A DNA stretch of 8,509 nucleotides from an uncultured Ruminococcus sp. (GCA_902773035.1 CACYDB010000094.1:1-8509); one strand, 5' to 3'; shown: positions 1 through 6,324, numbered from the stretch's first letter. Made by a program: numbers and translations. The notes: generated from the sequence alone by a model not told the origin.

Positions 1-17
1 AAAAAGGAGAAATAAAA

Positions 18-1271
18 ATGAAAATTCTTAAAGCAGCAATCGTAATCATTCTCACAATCATCATCGCCTCAAGCTGCGCGGCAATCGCGGGCGCTGCGGT
101 AGAGGAAATCACAAAATCAATCACAGTAACTCAGTACAAATCCAAGACAGTCTCAGTCAAGGACACAGCCGACGGCGACTTCTCAATTTACGGCAAGGTC
201 ACAAAGGGCGATAAAAAAGCTGTCAAGGTTGAGTTTGACAGCTGGAAGGGCAACACCTCTCTTTTTTTTAGCGTAACGGGCAAAAAGACCACAGGAAAAA
301 AGCCCGTAACCGTCAGCTTCATCAAGAAAAACACAGAAACAGGCGCAACCACAGTCTTAAAGACAATCAAGGTCACTGTCAAAAAGCCCTCTCAGACAAA
401 GTTCAAGACTATCAAGCTCTCTAAGGGCAAGAACCTCGTCGGAGCGTTAAAGACAAGAGGCTTCACCGAGCTCTATAAGCTCAAAATCAAGAACAATAAA
501 ATCGCAAAGTTCGCGGGTCTTAACTCCACGACTTTCGACGACACCTATTCTCTTATGTCCTTCAACGCGTATAAGAAGGGCACAACAAAGGCTGACGTTT
601 ACGTTAAGGACGTTAAGGTCGGCACAGTCAAAATCAAGGTCGGTAATTACAAGCCCTATTTTGACACAAAGAACCACACCATCACAATGAAGTATAACTC
701 TCACGGCAGAGCCGCCGACTACTATCCCTCAGACATCACCGATTATCTGAGAAACTACAACTATTCCCATGTCGAAAAGCTCACCTTCAAGACAAACACA
801 AAGTACATCACATACAAAAAGAACGCCCTCTACCCCTTCGCCGTAAAAAAGACAGGCAAAACATCAATCACCGTTCTCGACGGCAAAAAGAAGCTCGCGA
901 CAGTCAAAGTAAAGATTGTCAAGGGCACAATGGCTGAGGTTTATGAAAACAACCTCGGCGGCGACAGCGACGCCGACTTCCTCAACTATGAAAACTATCT
1001 CCCCGTAACCAACGGCGACGGAACCTTTAATATTTTCAAGGAAATCGACAGCATTGTTCTCAACAACAAGGGCAAGGACACAAGCTTCTCAGAGAAGGAC
1101 TACACAATCACCTACAGCACAAAGGATACGGACTACATCAGCGTAGACAACAGCGGCGTAGTTCACGCGACCTCAAAGGCGCTCGAAGCTGACTCGGTAA
1201 CAGTCGACTACACAATCAAGTTCGCCGACAACTCAAAGTTCAAAGGCGTATTTACGCTCTATATTTACTAA
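18..1271 (+). CDS. Secreted lysine-rich surface protein, paralog A
   Basis: 417 residues; function not recognised. ATG at 18 is preceded by an AAGGAG ribosome site about 9 bases upstream. The N-terminus is a typical export signal (MKILK, then a hydrophobic stretch to about residue 27) with a plausible signal-peptidase I site near AIAGA-AVEE; Cys20 could alternatively be a weak lipobox (ASSC). The mature part is very rich in Lys, Thr and Val in alternating beta-strand patterns, like bacterial Ig-like (Big) domains of clostridial wall proteins. A block starting MAEVYENN at residue 305 carries an acidic DxDxD loop (Asp316, 318, 320) and is followed by a C-terminal beta module ending near DYTIKFADNSKF. 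No sortase motif, transmembrane anchor or catalytic signature is visible. It is a tandem paralog of the next gene: 36 of the first 45 residues are identical, and the ribosome site and terminator are also alike. A structural or adhesive surface role is inference. Confidence 0.85.
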   Translation: MKILKAAIVIILTIIIASSCAAIAGAAVEEITKSITVTQYKSKTVSVKDTADGDFSIYGKVTKGDKKAVKVEFDSWKGNTSLFFSVTGKKTTGKKPVTVSFIKKNTETGATTVLKTIKVTVKKPSQTKFKTIKLSKGKNLVGALKTRGFTELYKLKIKNNKIAKFAGLNSTTFDDTYSLMSFNAYKKGTTKADVYVKDVKVGTVKIKVGNYKPYFDTKNHTITMKYNSHGRAADYYPSDITDYLRNYNYSHVEKLTFKTNTKYITYKKNALYPFAVKKTGKTSITVLDGKKKLATVKVKIVKGTMAEVYENNLGGDSDADFLNYENYLPVTNGDGTFNIFKEIDSIVLNNKGKDTSFSEKDYTITYSTKDTDYISVDNSGVVHATSKALEADSVTVDYTIKFADNSKFKGVFTLYIY

Positions 1272-1278
1272 AGCCAAA

Positions 1279-1307
1279 GGCGGAGAGTTCACCTCTCCGC
1301 CGTTTTT
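1279..1307 (+). terminator. Rho-independent terminator of paralog A
   Basis: Perfect 9-bp stem GGCGGAGAG / CTCTCCGCC (1279-1287 with 1293-1301), loop TTCAC, followed by GTTTTT. It starts 8 bases after the stop codon. The same stem, with a loop one base shorter, closes the next paralog. Confidence 0.9.
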
Positions 1308-1326
1308 AAAACTTTTTTTATTTTTT

Positions 1327-1366
1327 TGAAACTTTTTCGCAGTTCGGTGACACTGCTATAGTGAAA
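1327..1366 (+). promoter_or_regulatory. Probable promoter of paralog B, shared 41-bp block
   Basis: TGAAACTTTTT at 1327-1337 is followed after 10 variable bases by TGACACTGCTATAGTGAAA at 1348-1366. The same two blocks with the same spacing occur upstream of the LRR lipoprotein on the opposite strand (8281-8321). Two readings are possible. TGC-TATAGT (1355-1362) may be an extended -10 element, giving a start near 1369 and a roughly 30-base leader. Or TGAAAC, 16 bases, GACACT may be an ECF-type -35/-10 pair. CACTG-CTA-TAGTG is also a near-palindrome and may be an operator. Confidence 0.6.
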
Positions 1367-1398
1367 GAACTTCAACAAAACAAAAAGGAGAAATAAAA

Positions 1399-2619
1399 AT
1401 GAAAATTCTTAAATCAGCAATCGCAATCATTATGACAATCATCATCGCGGCAAGCTGCGCTGCAATCGCAGGCGCGGCTGTAAAGGAAACCACAAAGTCA
1501 ATTACAGTAACTCAGAACAAAGACAAGACAATCAAAATCAAGGACAACTCCAAATACGACGGCAAATATTACGTCAAGGTCACAAAAGGCGACAAAAAAG
1601 CCGTCGAGGTGGACTTTACCGGTTGGGAGGGAGACAAAGCTCTTTTTTGCATAACGGGCAGAGAAATCACAAAAAAGCCTGTTACCGTCAAAATCATCAG
1701 AAAAAGCTATCACACAGGCAAGAAAACAACTTTTAAAACTCTCAAGGTAACAGTCAAAAAGGCAGAGCAGAAGAGATTCAGAACAATTAAGCTCAGCATT
1801 GGCAAGAACCTCACAGGCGTACTCAACAGAAACGGCTTTGTCGAGCACTACAAGCTCAAAATTAAGGACACATCTATCGTAAAGGTCAAGCACATATCAG
1901 AGATTTATGACACCCTGACCTTCGACACCTTTAAGGCAGGCACAACCGAAGCCGACGTTTACGTAAGAAAAACAAAGGTCGGCACAGTCAAAATCAAGGT
2001 CGGCGACTACAAGCCCTACCTCAGCCTCAAGGACAACACACTCACACTCAAGTACAGCAATCACGGCAGAGCCAAGCAGCCGGAAGAAATGAACCTTGTA
2101 AACTTAAACGCGGACCTCTACGAGAATCTCACCTACAAGACCGACAGCGAATACTTTGACTGCAACATGGACAGCGAATATCTCTTCACAACAAAGAAAA
2201 CAGGCAAAACAACTCTCACAATCCTCAACGGCAAAGAGGAAATCGGAACCTTTGATGTAAACATCGTTGAGGCAAAGATGGCTGAGGTTTACGAAAATAA
2301 CCGCTACGGCGACGGCGACAGCGACAACCTCTACTACGGAAACAACCTTTCCGTTTCAAACAAAAGCAAAACCTTCAATCTTTTCACCAAGATTAACAAC
2401 GTTGTCCTCAACAACAAGAGCAAGGGCACAAGCTTCAAGAAGAGCGACTACAAAATCACCTACAGCACAAAGGACACAAAGTACATAAAGGTTAGCAAGA
2501 AGGGCGTTGTCACCGTAAAGAAGAACGCGGCAAAGAAGGGTACTGTATCAATCAAATACACAATCAAGTTTGCCGACAAATCAAAATACACAGACAATAT
2601 TAACATTGTTATTGAATAA
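1399..2619 (+). CDS. Secreted lysine-rich surface protein, paralog B
   Basis: 406 residues; function not recognised. ATG at 1399 lies behind AAGGAG with the same spacing and flanking bases as paralog A, so the duplication includes the ribosome site. It has the same type of signal peptide, with a conserved Cys20 (AASC) and a cleavage-like AIAGA-AV. The body alternates Lys/Thr/Val-rich beta strands. From residue 294 the conserved MAEVYENN block leads into a G-D-G-D-S-D-N stretch (Asp305, 307, 309), resembling the DxDxDN/G calcium loops of dockerin or thrombospondin type-3 repeats. The C-terminus carries VSKKGVVTVKK and a YTIKFADKSKY end, a Big-like strand pattern that also appears in the convergent gene at 2727-3833. 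Compared with paralog A, the middle (about residues 160-270) has diverged most while the N-terminus and the MAEVYENN-to-end block are well kept. No wall anchor is visible; a surface or extracellular role is inferred. Confidence 0.85.
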   Translation: MKILKSAIAIIMTIIIAASCAAIAGAAVKETTKSITVTQNKDKTIKIKDNSKYDGKYYVKVTKGDKKAVEVDFTGWEGDKALFCITGREITKKPVTVKIIRKSYHTGKKTTFKTLKVTVKKAEQKRFRTIKLSIGKNLTGVLNRNGFVEHYKLKIKDTSIVKVKHISEIYDTLTFDTFKAGTTEADVYVRKTKVGTVKIKVGDYKPYLSLKDNTLTLKYSNHGRAKQPEEMNLVNLNADLYENLTYKTDSEYFDCNMDSEYLFTTKKTGKTTLTILNGKEEIGTFDVNIVEAKMAEVYENNRYGDGDSDNLYYGNNLSVSNKSKTFNLFTKINNVVLNNKSKGTSFKKSDYKITYSTKDTKYIKVSKKGVVTVKKNAAKKGTVSIKYTIKFADKSKYTDNINIVIE

Positions 2620-2623
2620 CACA

Positions 2624-2649
2624 AAGGCGGAGAGTCACCTCTCCGCCTT
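2624..2649. terminator. Bidirectional terminator between convergent genes
   Basis: Perfect 11-bp stem AAGGCGGAGAG / CTCTCCGCCTT (2624-2634 with 2639-2649), loop TCAC. It begins 4 bases after the stop of paralog B. Read on the - strand the stem is followed by TTTGTGTTATT, so it could also stop transcription from the - strand gene ending at 2727. On the + strand the T-run is only TT, so the uracil tail is weak there. Confidence 0.75.
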
Positions 2650-2659
2650 AATGTACAGT

Positions 2660-2700
2660 CGAAATCTTCAATTTCGGGGGATAAAACTTCCTGTTTATCC
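2660..2700. other. Two small tandem hairpins in the convergent gap
   Basis: CGAAAT (2660-2665) pairs with ATTTCG (2671-2676) over a 5-base loop. GGATAAA (2679-2685) pairs with TTTATCC (2694-2700). Neither has a proper T-tract on either side, so they are not classical terminators. They lie in the 3' tail of the - strand gene and could protect its mRNA end. Confidence 0.35.
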
Positions 2701-2726
2701 AAAAACAAGAATCAACTCTCCCCTGA

Positions 2727-3833
2727 TTATTTAATCTTAAGCTTGATTGTCGCTTCACAATAAACTTTTTTCGATAGGTAAACGCCTTCGTCCACCTTTT
2801 TCTGCGCGCTCATTTTCAGCTTGATTTTATATGTGCCCTTCTTATACTTTCCCTTTTTAACAGTGAGCGTACCCTTTTTAGACACAGAAATCTTCTTAAC
2901 CAGCTTTTTATTGGTTCCCTTTTTTACGAGCTTATATCTGACCTTTCCCCATTTACTGCCGAGAACTTTAAGCGTTACCTTCTGATTTTTCTTTTTGAGC
3001 TTTGAGGCTTTAACATTATAGACAGTCTTTTTGTTCACATATGTCTTTATTTCCTTAGCTTTTTCCGTATCCTCGGGATACTTAACCTTTTCATCCTTTG
3101 GGGGATAAGCCTTAATGTAAGCGTTCGTCAGAATCGAATAGATTGCGTTTTCATCTATATTTCTCTTTTGGCTTTTAACATAACCGTAGATTTTTTCTAC
3201 CTGATTAGTTGTTGTGATATTAAACTTTGGATATGCATTTGCCAGAGCGTCAACCGCGTTTATGGATTCATTATTATAATAAACTAAAATCCAGTCGCCG
3301 ATAACCTCCTCGCCCGTCTCATTGGGGCAGAGCTTGGACCCGATGACGTTGCCGGTTGAAGTAATAGCAAGGTGAGGACCGTAATCAGAGCTATTATTAG
3401 CCCACACTGCCTCGAAAACTTTCCTATTGCTGTCAATCTGGTTGCCTGTTAACTTAACCGTGCCGCCTACGCAAGCCTTAGAGAAGGTTGTATCGTAGGT
3501 CTGAACGCCTGTGTTAGCGCTGAAGATAACACAGTAATCCTTGCCGGACTGAAGTCCGCCCTCAACTGTTGTTGAGTTGTCAAGAACTGAAAGGTCATAC
3601 TCGTAGATGTTACCGTCAACCTTCTTACAAGCTTCCTTCCTTGACTGCCAGGGGAAGAAGGAATCTCCGCCTCTCTCCCAGATGTGACAGTAGATGATTG
3701 AATAGTTGCTCCACTCGGAAGCGTCGAACCTGATACAATTGGACGCGGCATATACAGGCGCCGCCGCAAGCGAGCCTAAAATTATCATAACGCAAAGAGT
3801 TAAACAAACCGATAATTTAACCATTCTTTTCAT
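2727..3833 (-). CDS. Secreted protein with CBM26-like N-terminal module and lysine-rich C-terminal module
   Basis: 368 residues from the ATG at 3833, chosen because GGAGG lies 7 bases upstream and the protein then begins MKRMVKL. A longer in-frame ATG at 3872 would place 13 residues before the signal and lies at the -10 element. The signal peptide probably ends at VYA-AS (about residue 29). Residues of about 30-190 (RFDASEW, YCHIWERGGDSFFPWQS, YEYDLS, YCVIFSANTGVQTYD, YGPHLAITSTGNVIG) match the pattern I know from starch-binding, CBM26-like beta-sandwich modules of Ruminococcus-type secreted proteins, with aromatic residues suited to sugar stacking. A linker rich in Pro and charged residues follows. 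The last 90 or so residues are a Lys-rich Big-like module (VSKKGTLTVKKGKYKKGTYKI) resembling the end of paralog B. No catalytic domain, dockerin or anchor is seen. Binding to starch or wall polymers is inference from the family resemblance. Confidence 0.8.
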   Translation of the reverse strand: MKRMVKLSVCLTLCVMIILGSLAAAPVYAASNCIRFDASEWSNYSIIYCHIWERGGDSFFPWQSRKEACKKVDGNIYEYDLSVLDNSTTVEGGLQSGKDYCVIFSANTGVQTYDTTFSKACVGGTVKLTGNQIDSNRKVFEAVWANNSSDYGPHLAITSTGNVIGSKLCPNETGEEVIGDWILVYYNNESINAVDALANAYPKFNITTTNQVEKIYGYVKSQKRNIDENAIYSILTNAYIKAYPPKDEKVKYPEDTEKAKEIKTYVNKKTVYNVKASKLKKKNQKVTLKVLGSKWGKVRYKLVKKGTNKKLVKKISVSKKGTLTVKKGKYKKGTYKIKLKMSAQKKVDEGVYLSKKVYCEATIKLKIK

Positions 3834-3862
3834 AAAATCGCCTCCGCTGAATTTATGTATAT

Positions 3863-3891
3863 ATTTTATCACAATTCATATCCGCCCGCAA
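3863..3891 (-). promoter_or_regulatory. Sigma-A promoter of the CBM26-like gene
   Basis: On the - strand, TTGCGG (3891-3886), 17 bases, TAAAAT (3868-3863). The ATG at 3833 lies about 30 bases downstream. The promoter sits directly after the T-tract of the upstream gene's terminator, so the two - strand genes are separate transcription units. Confidence 0.75.
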
Positions 3892-3894
3892 TCC

Positions 3895-3937
3895 AAAAAA
3901 TACCCCTCCGTTTTGTGCTATTTGCACAACGAAGGGG
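3895..3937 (-). terminator. Terminator of the TGGC-lipoprotein gene
   Basis: Read on the - strand: CCCCTTCGTTGTGC, loop AAATA, then GCACAAAACGGAGGGG and TATTTTTT. The stem has about 14 pairs, with one wobble/mismatch and a 2-base bulge. It begins about 9 bases after the lipoprotein stop at 3946. Confidence 0.85.
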
Positions 3938-3945
3938 CTATTTGT

Positions 3946-4659
3946 TTACGGCTTAAACCTCTTGAATGTCTGGTCGTTCATTATAAGCTTGCCCGCCTTG
4001 ATATTGTAATCCATCTTACCCTTGACCTCGCCGCCGTAGCTGTACACGGTGTTGAGCACGCCCTTCTCGGCGGAATATGTATACGCGGTTTCCATACTGA
4101 TGTTGTTCGAGTACATTATTCCGTCGCCGCCGAAGTAGTAAATCTGCTTCTCCTCGCTCTTCCACCAGCCCAGCAAGTCCTCGTCGATCTTCGTCTCCTT
4201 GGGAGGCTCGGGGATAATGCTGTAGTCCTTTTGCTTCTTGAGCACGGTAGTTTTCTTATTGAGCGTCAAGGTCATCGTCTTGCCGCCGTCCGAGAGCTCA
4301 TAGCTGTACACGCCGTTGAGTCCGAGCATAAACGAAACGCCCAGAGTCTTTGACTTCTCGTCAAGACGCAGGCTCGTAAAGTCGCCCTCGTTGTCCATAG
4401 CCATCTCAGCCAGACCGTCGTTGCGGAAGATGAAGCTCAGATAATCTATCCCCTCGATCTGCCACGTACCGTAAATCTCGCTGTCGCCCTCAACAAAGCT
4501 GTGCAGGTATTTCTCGAGCTCAGTGCTTTTCTCAGCCTTAGCCTCAGTCGCGGCGGTCGTAGCGGGAGCTGTAGTTTCCTGAGTATTGTTCGCGCAACCT
4601 CCCGTAATAATCGCCGTTGCCGCCGTAATAACAGTTAAAATAACAGATATTTTTTTCAT
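3946..4659 (-). CDS. Predicted lipoprotein with two GxW beta-barrel-like repeats
   Basis: 237 residues. ATG at 4659 follows AAGGAAAGG on the - strand. The N-terminus (MKKIS, hydrophobic core, ITGGC) is a lipoprotein signal, so Cys22 is expected to be lipidated and the protein held on the outer face of the membrane. A Thr/Ala/Glu-rich flexible linker (about residues 23-50) follows. Two related segments come next. The first starts GTWQIEGIDYLSFIFRNDGL (about residue 63). The second starts GWWKSEEKQIYYFGGDGIM (about residue 168) and ends with YNIKAGKLIMNDQTFKRF. The layout G-x-W, Y/F-x-F, DG, Y-x-Y, then a closing L-x-M/L-D is the DUF5640/lipocalin-like pattern common in clostridial lipoproteins of unknown role. 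It has its own promoter and terminator and diverges from guaB. The function is not known, and the context gives no substrate. Confidence 0.85.
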   Translation of the reverse strand: MKKISVILTVITAATAIITGGCANNTQETTAPATTAATEAKAEKSTELEKYLHSFVEGDSEIYGTWQIEGIDYLSFIFRNDGLAEMAMDNEGDFTSLRLDEKSKTLGVSFMLGLNGVYSYELSDGGKTMTLTLNKKTTVLKKQKDYSIIPEPPKETKIDEDLLGWWKSEEKQIYYFGGDGIMYSNNISMETAYTYSAEKGVLNTVYSYGGEVKGKMDYNIKAGKLIMNDQTFKRFKP

Positions 4660-4706
4660 AACAAAAACCTTTCCTTACGCCCAAACGCAAATGAGCAATC
4701 TTTTCC

Positions 4707-4727
4707 GTATAATATTGTATATTATAC
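4707..4727. promoter_or_regulatory. AT-rich inverted repeat over the lipoprotein -10, candidate operator
   Basis: GTATAATA (4707-4714) and TATTATAC (4720-4727) are perfect inverted copies around a 5-base TTGTA centre. The repeat covers the -10 region of the - strand lipoprotein promoter, where a repressor would block it. Part of the symmetry could come simply from overlapping TATAAT-like words on both strands. Confidence 0.4.
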
Positions 4728-4743
4728 ACGCTTTAGCTGTCAA
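4714..4743 (-). promoter_or_regulatory. Promoter of the TGGC-lipoprotein gene
   Basis: On the - strand, TTGACA (4743-4738), 18 bases, TACAAT (4719-4714), about 55 bases before the ATG at 4659. A perfect TATAAT at 4726-4721 is only 11 bases from TTGACA and so is less likely to be the paired -10. Confidence 0.6.
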
Positions 4744-4783
4744 CGGAAAAAATAAAAAACTTAAAAAATTTTCTGTCTTTTAC

Positions 4784-4812
4784 TTGCGATTTGCGTTCGA
4801 TTTTGATATAAT
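4784..4812 (+). promoter_or_regulatory. Sigma-A promoter of guaB
   Basis: TTGCGA (4784-4789), 17 bases, perfect TATAAT (4807-4812), predicting a transcript start near 4819. The leader before the ATG at 4837 would be only about 18 bases, too short for a riboswitch. No purine-riboswitch core is seen. Confidence 0.8.
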
Positions 4813-4836
4813 AATGGGTAAATTAAAGAAAAGGGG

Positions 4837-4872
4837 ATGGCTAAATTGTTAAACCAAAAATAAAAAAAAAAA
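4837..4872 (+). other. Interrupted N-terminal coding segment of guaB (in-frame TAA in an A-tract)
   Basis: ATG at 4837 directly follows AAAAGGGG and reads MAKLLNQK, then TAA at 4861-4863, then KKKFGKQGITFDDVLL in the same frame into GuaB. The stop sits in an A5-T-A11 run (4856-4872). The words before and after look like one continuous GuaB N-terminus with about 12 extra bases or one nonsense base. Alternatives are a sequence error, or a real 8-codon upstream ORF with reinitiation. The Shine-Dalgarno bases touch the ATG with no spacer; TTG at 4846, also in frame, has better spacing but meets the same stop. Confidence 0.6.
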
Positions 4873-4902
4873 TTCGGCAAGCAGGGTATAACTTTTGACG
4901 AC

Positions 4903-6324
4903 GTGCTTCTTATTCCGGGCGAATCGAACGTAGAACCCCGAAACGTATGCGTTGAAACAAATCTGACAAAGAAAATCCACCTCAACACTCCGATTATGAC
5001 AGCGGCTATGGATACCGTAACCGAAACCGCGATGGCAATCGCGATCGCGCGTGAGGGCGGCATCGGAATTATCCACAAGAATATGAGCATTGAGGCTCAG
5101 GCGGATATGGTAGACCGCGTAAAGCGCTCCGAGAACGGCGTCATCGTCAACCCGTTCTACCTTTCACCCGACAGTACAGTCGGCGACGCGGACGCTCTTA
5201 TGTCAAAGTACAAGATAAGCGGCGTGCCGATTTGTGAGAACGGCAGACTCGTAGGCATTATCACCAACCGTGATATGCGCTTTATGAAGCCCGAGATGTT
5301 CTCCGCGAAAATCTCTGAGGTAATGACTAAGGAGGAGCTCGTAACAGCTCCCGTAGGCACAACTCTCGAGCAGGCGCAGGAAATCCTCCGCCAGCACAGA
5401 ATCGAGAAGCTCCCTATCACCGACAGCAACGGTGTGCTCAAGGGACTTATCACAATCAAGGATATCGAAAAATCAGTCCAGTATCCGAACTCGGCGCGTG
5501 ACGAAGGCGGCAGACTCCTCTGCGGAGCGGCTATCGGCGGCACACCCGACGTTCTCGACAGAGTCGCTGCTCTGATCGAGGCGGGAGTGGACGTATGCTG
5601 TCTTGACTCGGCTCACGGTCACAACAGCAACATCATAAATTCAGTTAAGAAGGTTAAGCAGGCGTATCCCGACCTCCAGCTCATCGCGGGCAACATCGCG
5701 ACCGCTGAGGCTGCCGAGGCTCTCATCGACGCGGGCGCCGACGCTGTCAAGGTAGGTATAGGCCCCGGCTCGATCTGCACGACCAGAATCGTCGCGGGTA
5801 TCGGCGTACCTCAGATCACCGCGATCTATGACGCGGCATGCGCGGCGTCTAAGCACGGTATTCCCGTAATCGCCGACGGCGGTATCAAGTACAGCGGCGA
5901 CATCGTCAAGGCTCTCGCCGCGGGCGGCAGCGTATGTATGGTAGGCTCGCTCGTAGCGGGCTGTGAGGAAAGCCCGGGAGAGAACGAGATCTTCCAGGGA
6001 CGTCAGTTCAAGACCTACAGAGGAATGGGCTCGCTCGGAGCTATGGGACAGGGCAGCTCAGACCGTTACTTCCAGGCGGCGAACAAGAAGTTCGTCCCCG
6101 AGGGCGTCGAGGGACGCGTACCCTACAAGGGAATGCTCTCCGACACTATCTATCAGATGATGGGCGGACTCCGCGCGGGTATGGGTTACACAGGCTGCGC
6201 GACAATCGAGGAGCTTCACTCCAAGGCGAGATTCGTCAGGATCTCCGCGTCCTCACTCAGAGAGAGTCACCCCCACGACATCCAGATCACCAAGGAATCC
6301 CCGAACTATTCCTACAACGTATAA
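4903..6324 (+). CDS. guaB: Inosine-5'-monophosphate dehydrogenase (start interrupted)
   Basis: It oxidises IMP to XMP with NAD+, the rate-limiting step to guanine nucleotides in the cytoplasm. Numbering from the GTG at 4903, 473 residues are open, and sense codons continue upstream to 4864 (KKKFGKQGITFDD). The GTG start is therefore almost certainly not native, since it removes the conserved FDD of the first strand. Residues of about 85-190 form two CBS domains (LSPDSTVGDADAL to VGIITNRDM; VMTKEELVTAP to LITIKDIEK) inserted in the catalytic barrel. Key sites are all present: DSAHGH (Asp235), the K+ and catalytic loop GPGSICTTR with Cys292, ADGGI for IMP (Asp325), the flap with the Arg-Tyr pair in SSDRYF (388-389), and ESHPHDIQITKE near the end. 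Length is normal (about 488 with the N-terminus). It ends with TAA TAA and a perfect terminator. The body looks under selection, making the early stop at 4861 notable. Confidence 0.95.
   Translation: MLLIPGESNVEPRNVCVETNLTKKIHLNTPIMTAAMDTVTETAMAIAIAREGGIGIIHKNMSIEAQADMVDRVKRSENGVIVNPFYLSPDSTVGDADALMSKYKISGVPICENGRLVGIITNRDMRFMKPEMFSAKISEVMTKEELVTAPVGTTLEQAQEILRQHRIEKLPITDSNGVLKGLITIKDIEKSVQYPNSARDEGGRLLCGAAIGGTPDVLDRVAALIEAGVDVCCLDSAHGHNSNIINSVKKVKQAYPDLQLIAGNIATAEAAEALIDAGADAVKVGIGPGSICTTRIVAGIGVPQITAIYDAACAASKHGIPVIADGGIKYSGDIVKALAAGGSVCMVGSLVAGCEESPGENEIFQGRQFKTYRGMGSLGAMGQGSSDRYFQAANKKFVPEGVEGRVPYKGMLSDTIYQMMGGLRAGMGYTGCATIEELHSKARFVRISASSLRESHPHDIQITKESPNYSYNV

Noticed and set aside
1498..1893. 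- strand frame of 131 codons inside paralog B
   Set aside because: Mirror of the strongly biased Lys codons of the + strand gene; no start site, and rich in Cys/Phe/Leu as expected for an antisense frame.
3706..4353. Long + strand reading frame of 215 codons
   Set aside because: It runs antisense across two well-supported - strand genes and their promoter and terminator, has no ribosome site, and shows odd composition (Leu/Val/His-rich) typical of shadow frames.
4660..4836. Purine (guanine) riboswitch upstream of guaB
   Set aside because: I looked for the conserved purine-riboswitch core and found none. The promoter ends about 24 bases before the ATG, leaving no room for an aptamer.
4837..4863. 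Alternative genetic code with TAA read as sense
   Set aside because: The other genes here use TAA as a normal terminal stop (1271, 2619, 3946, 6324 with a tandem TAA), each followed by a terminator or hairpin, so recoding is not supported.
4903..4905. GTG at 4903 as the true guaB start
   Set aside because: It has no spaced Shine-Dalgarno site, lies about 84 bases from the transcript start, and would remove the conserved TFDD that is encoded in frame just upstream. The interrupted ATG at 4837 fits family and promoter better, so the GTG is used only as a coordinate limit.
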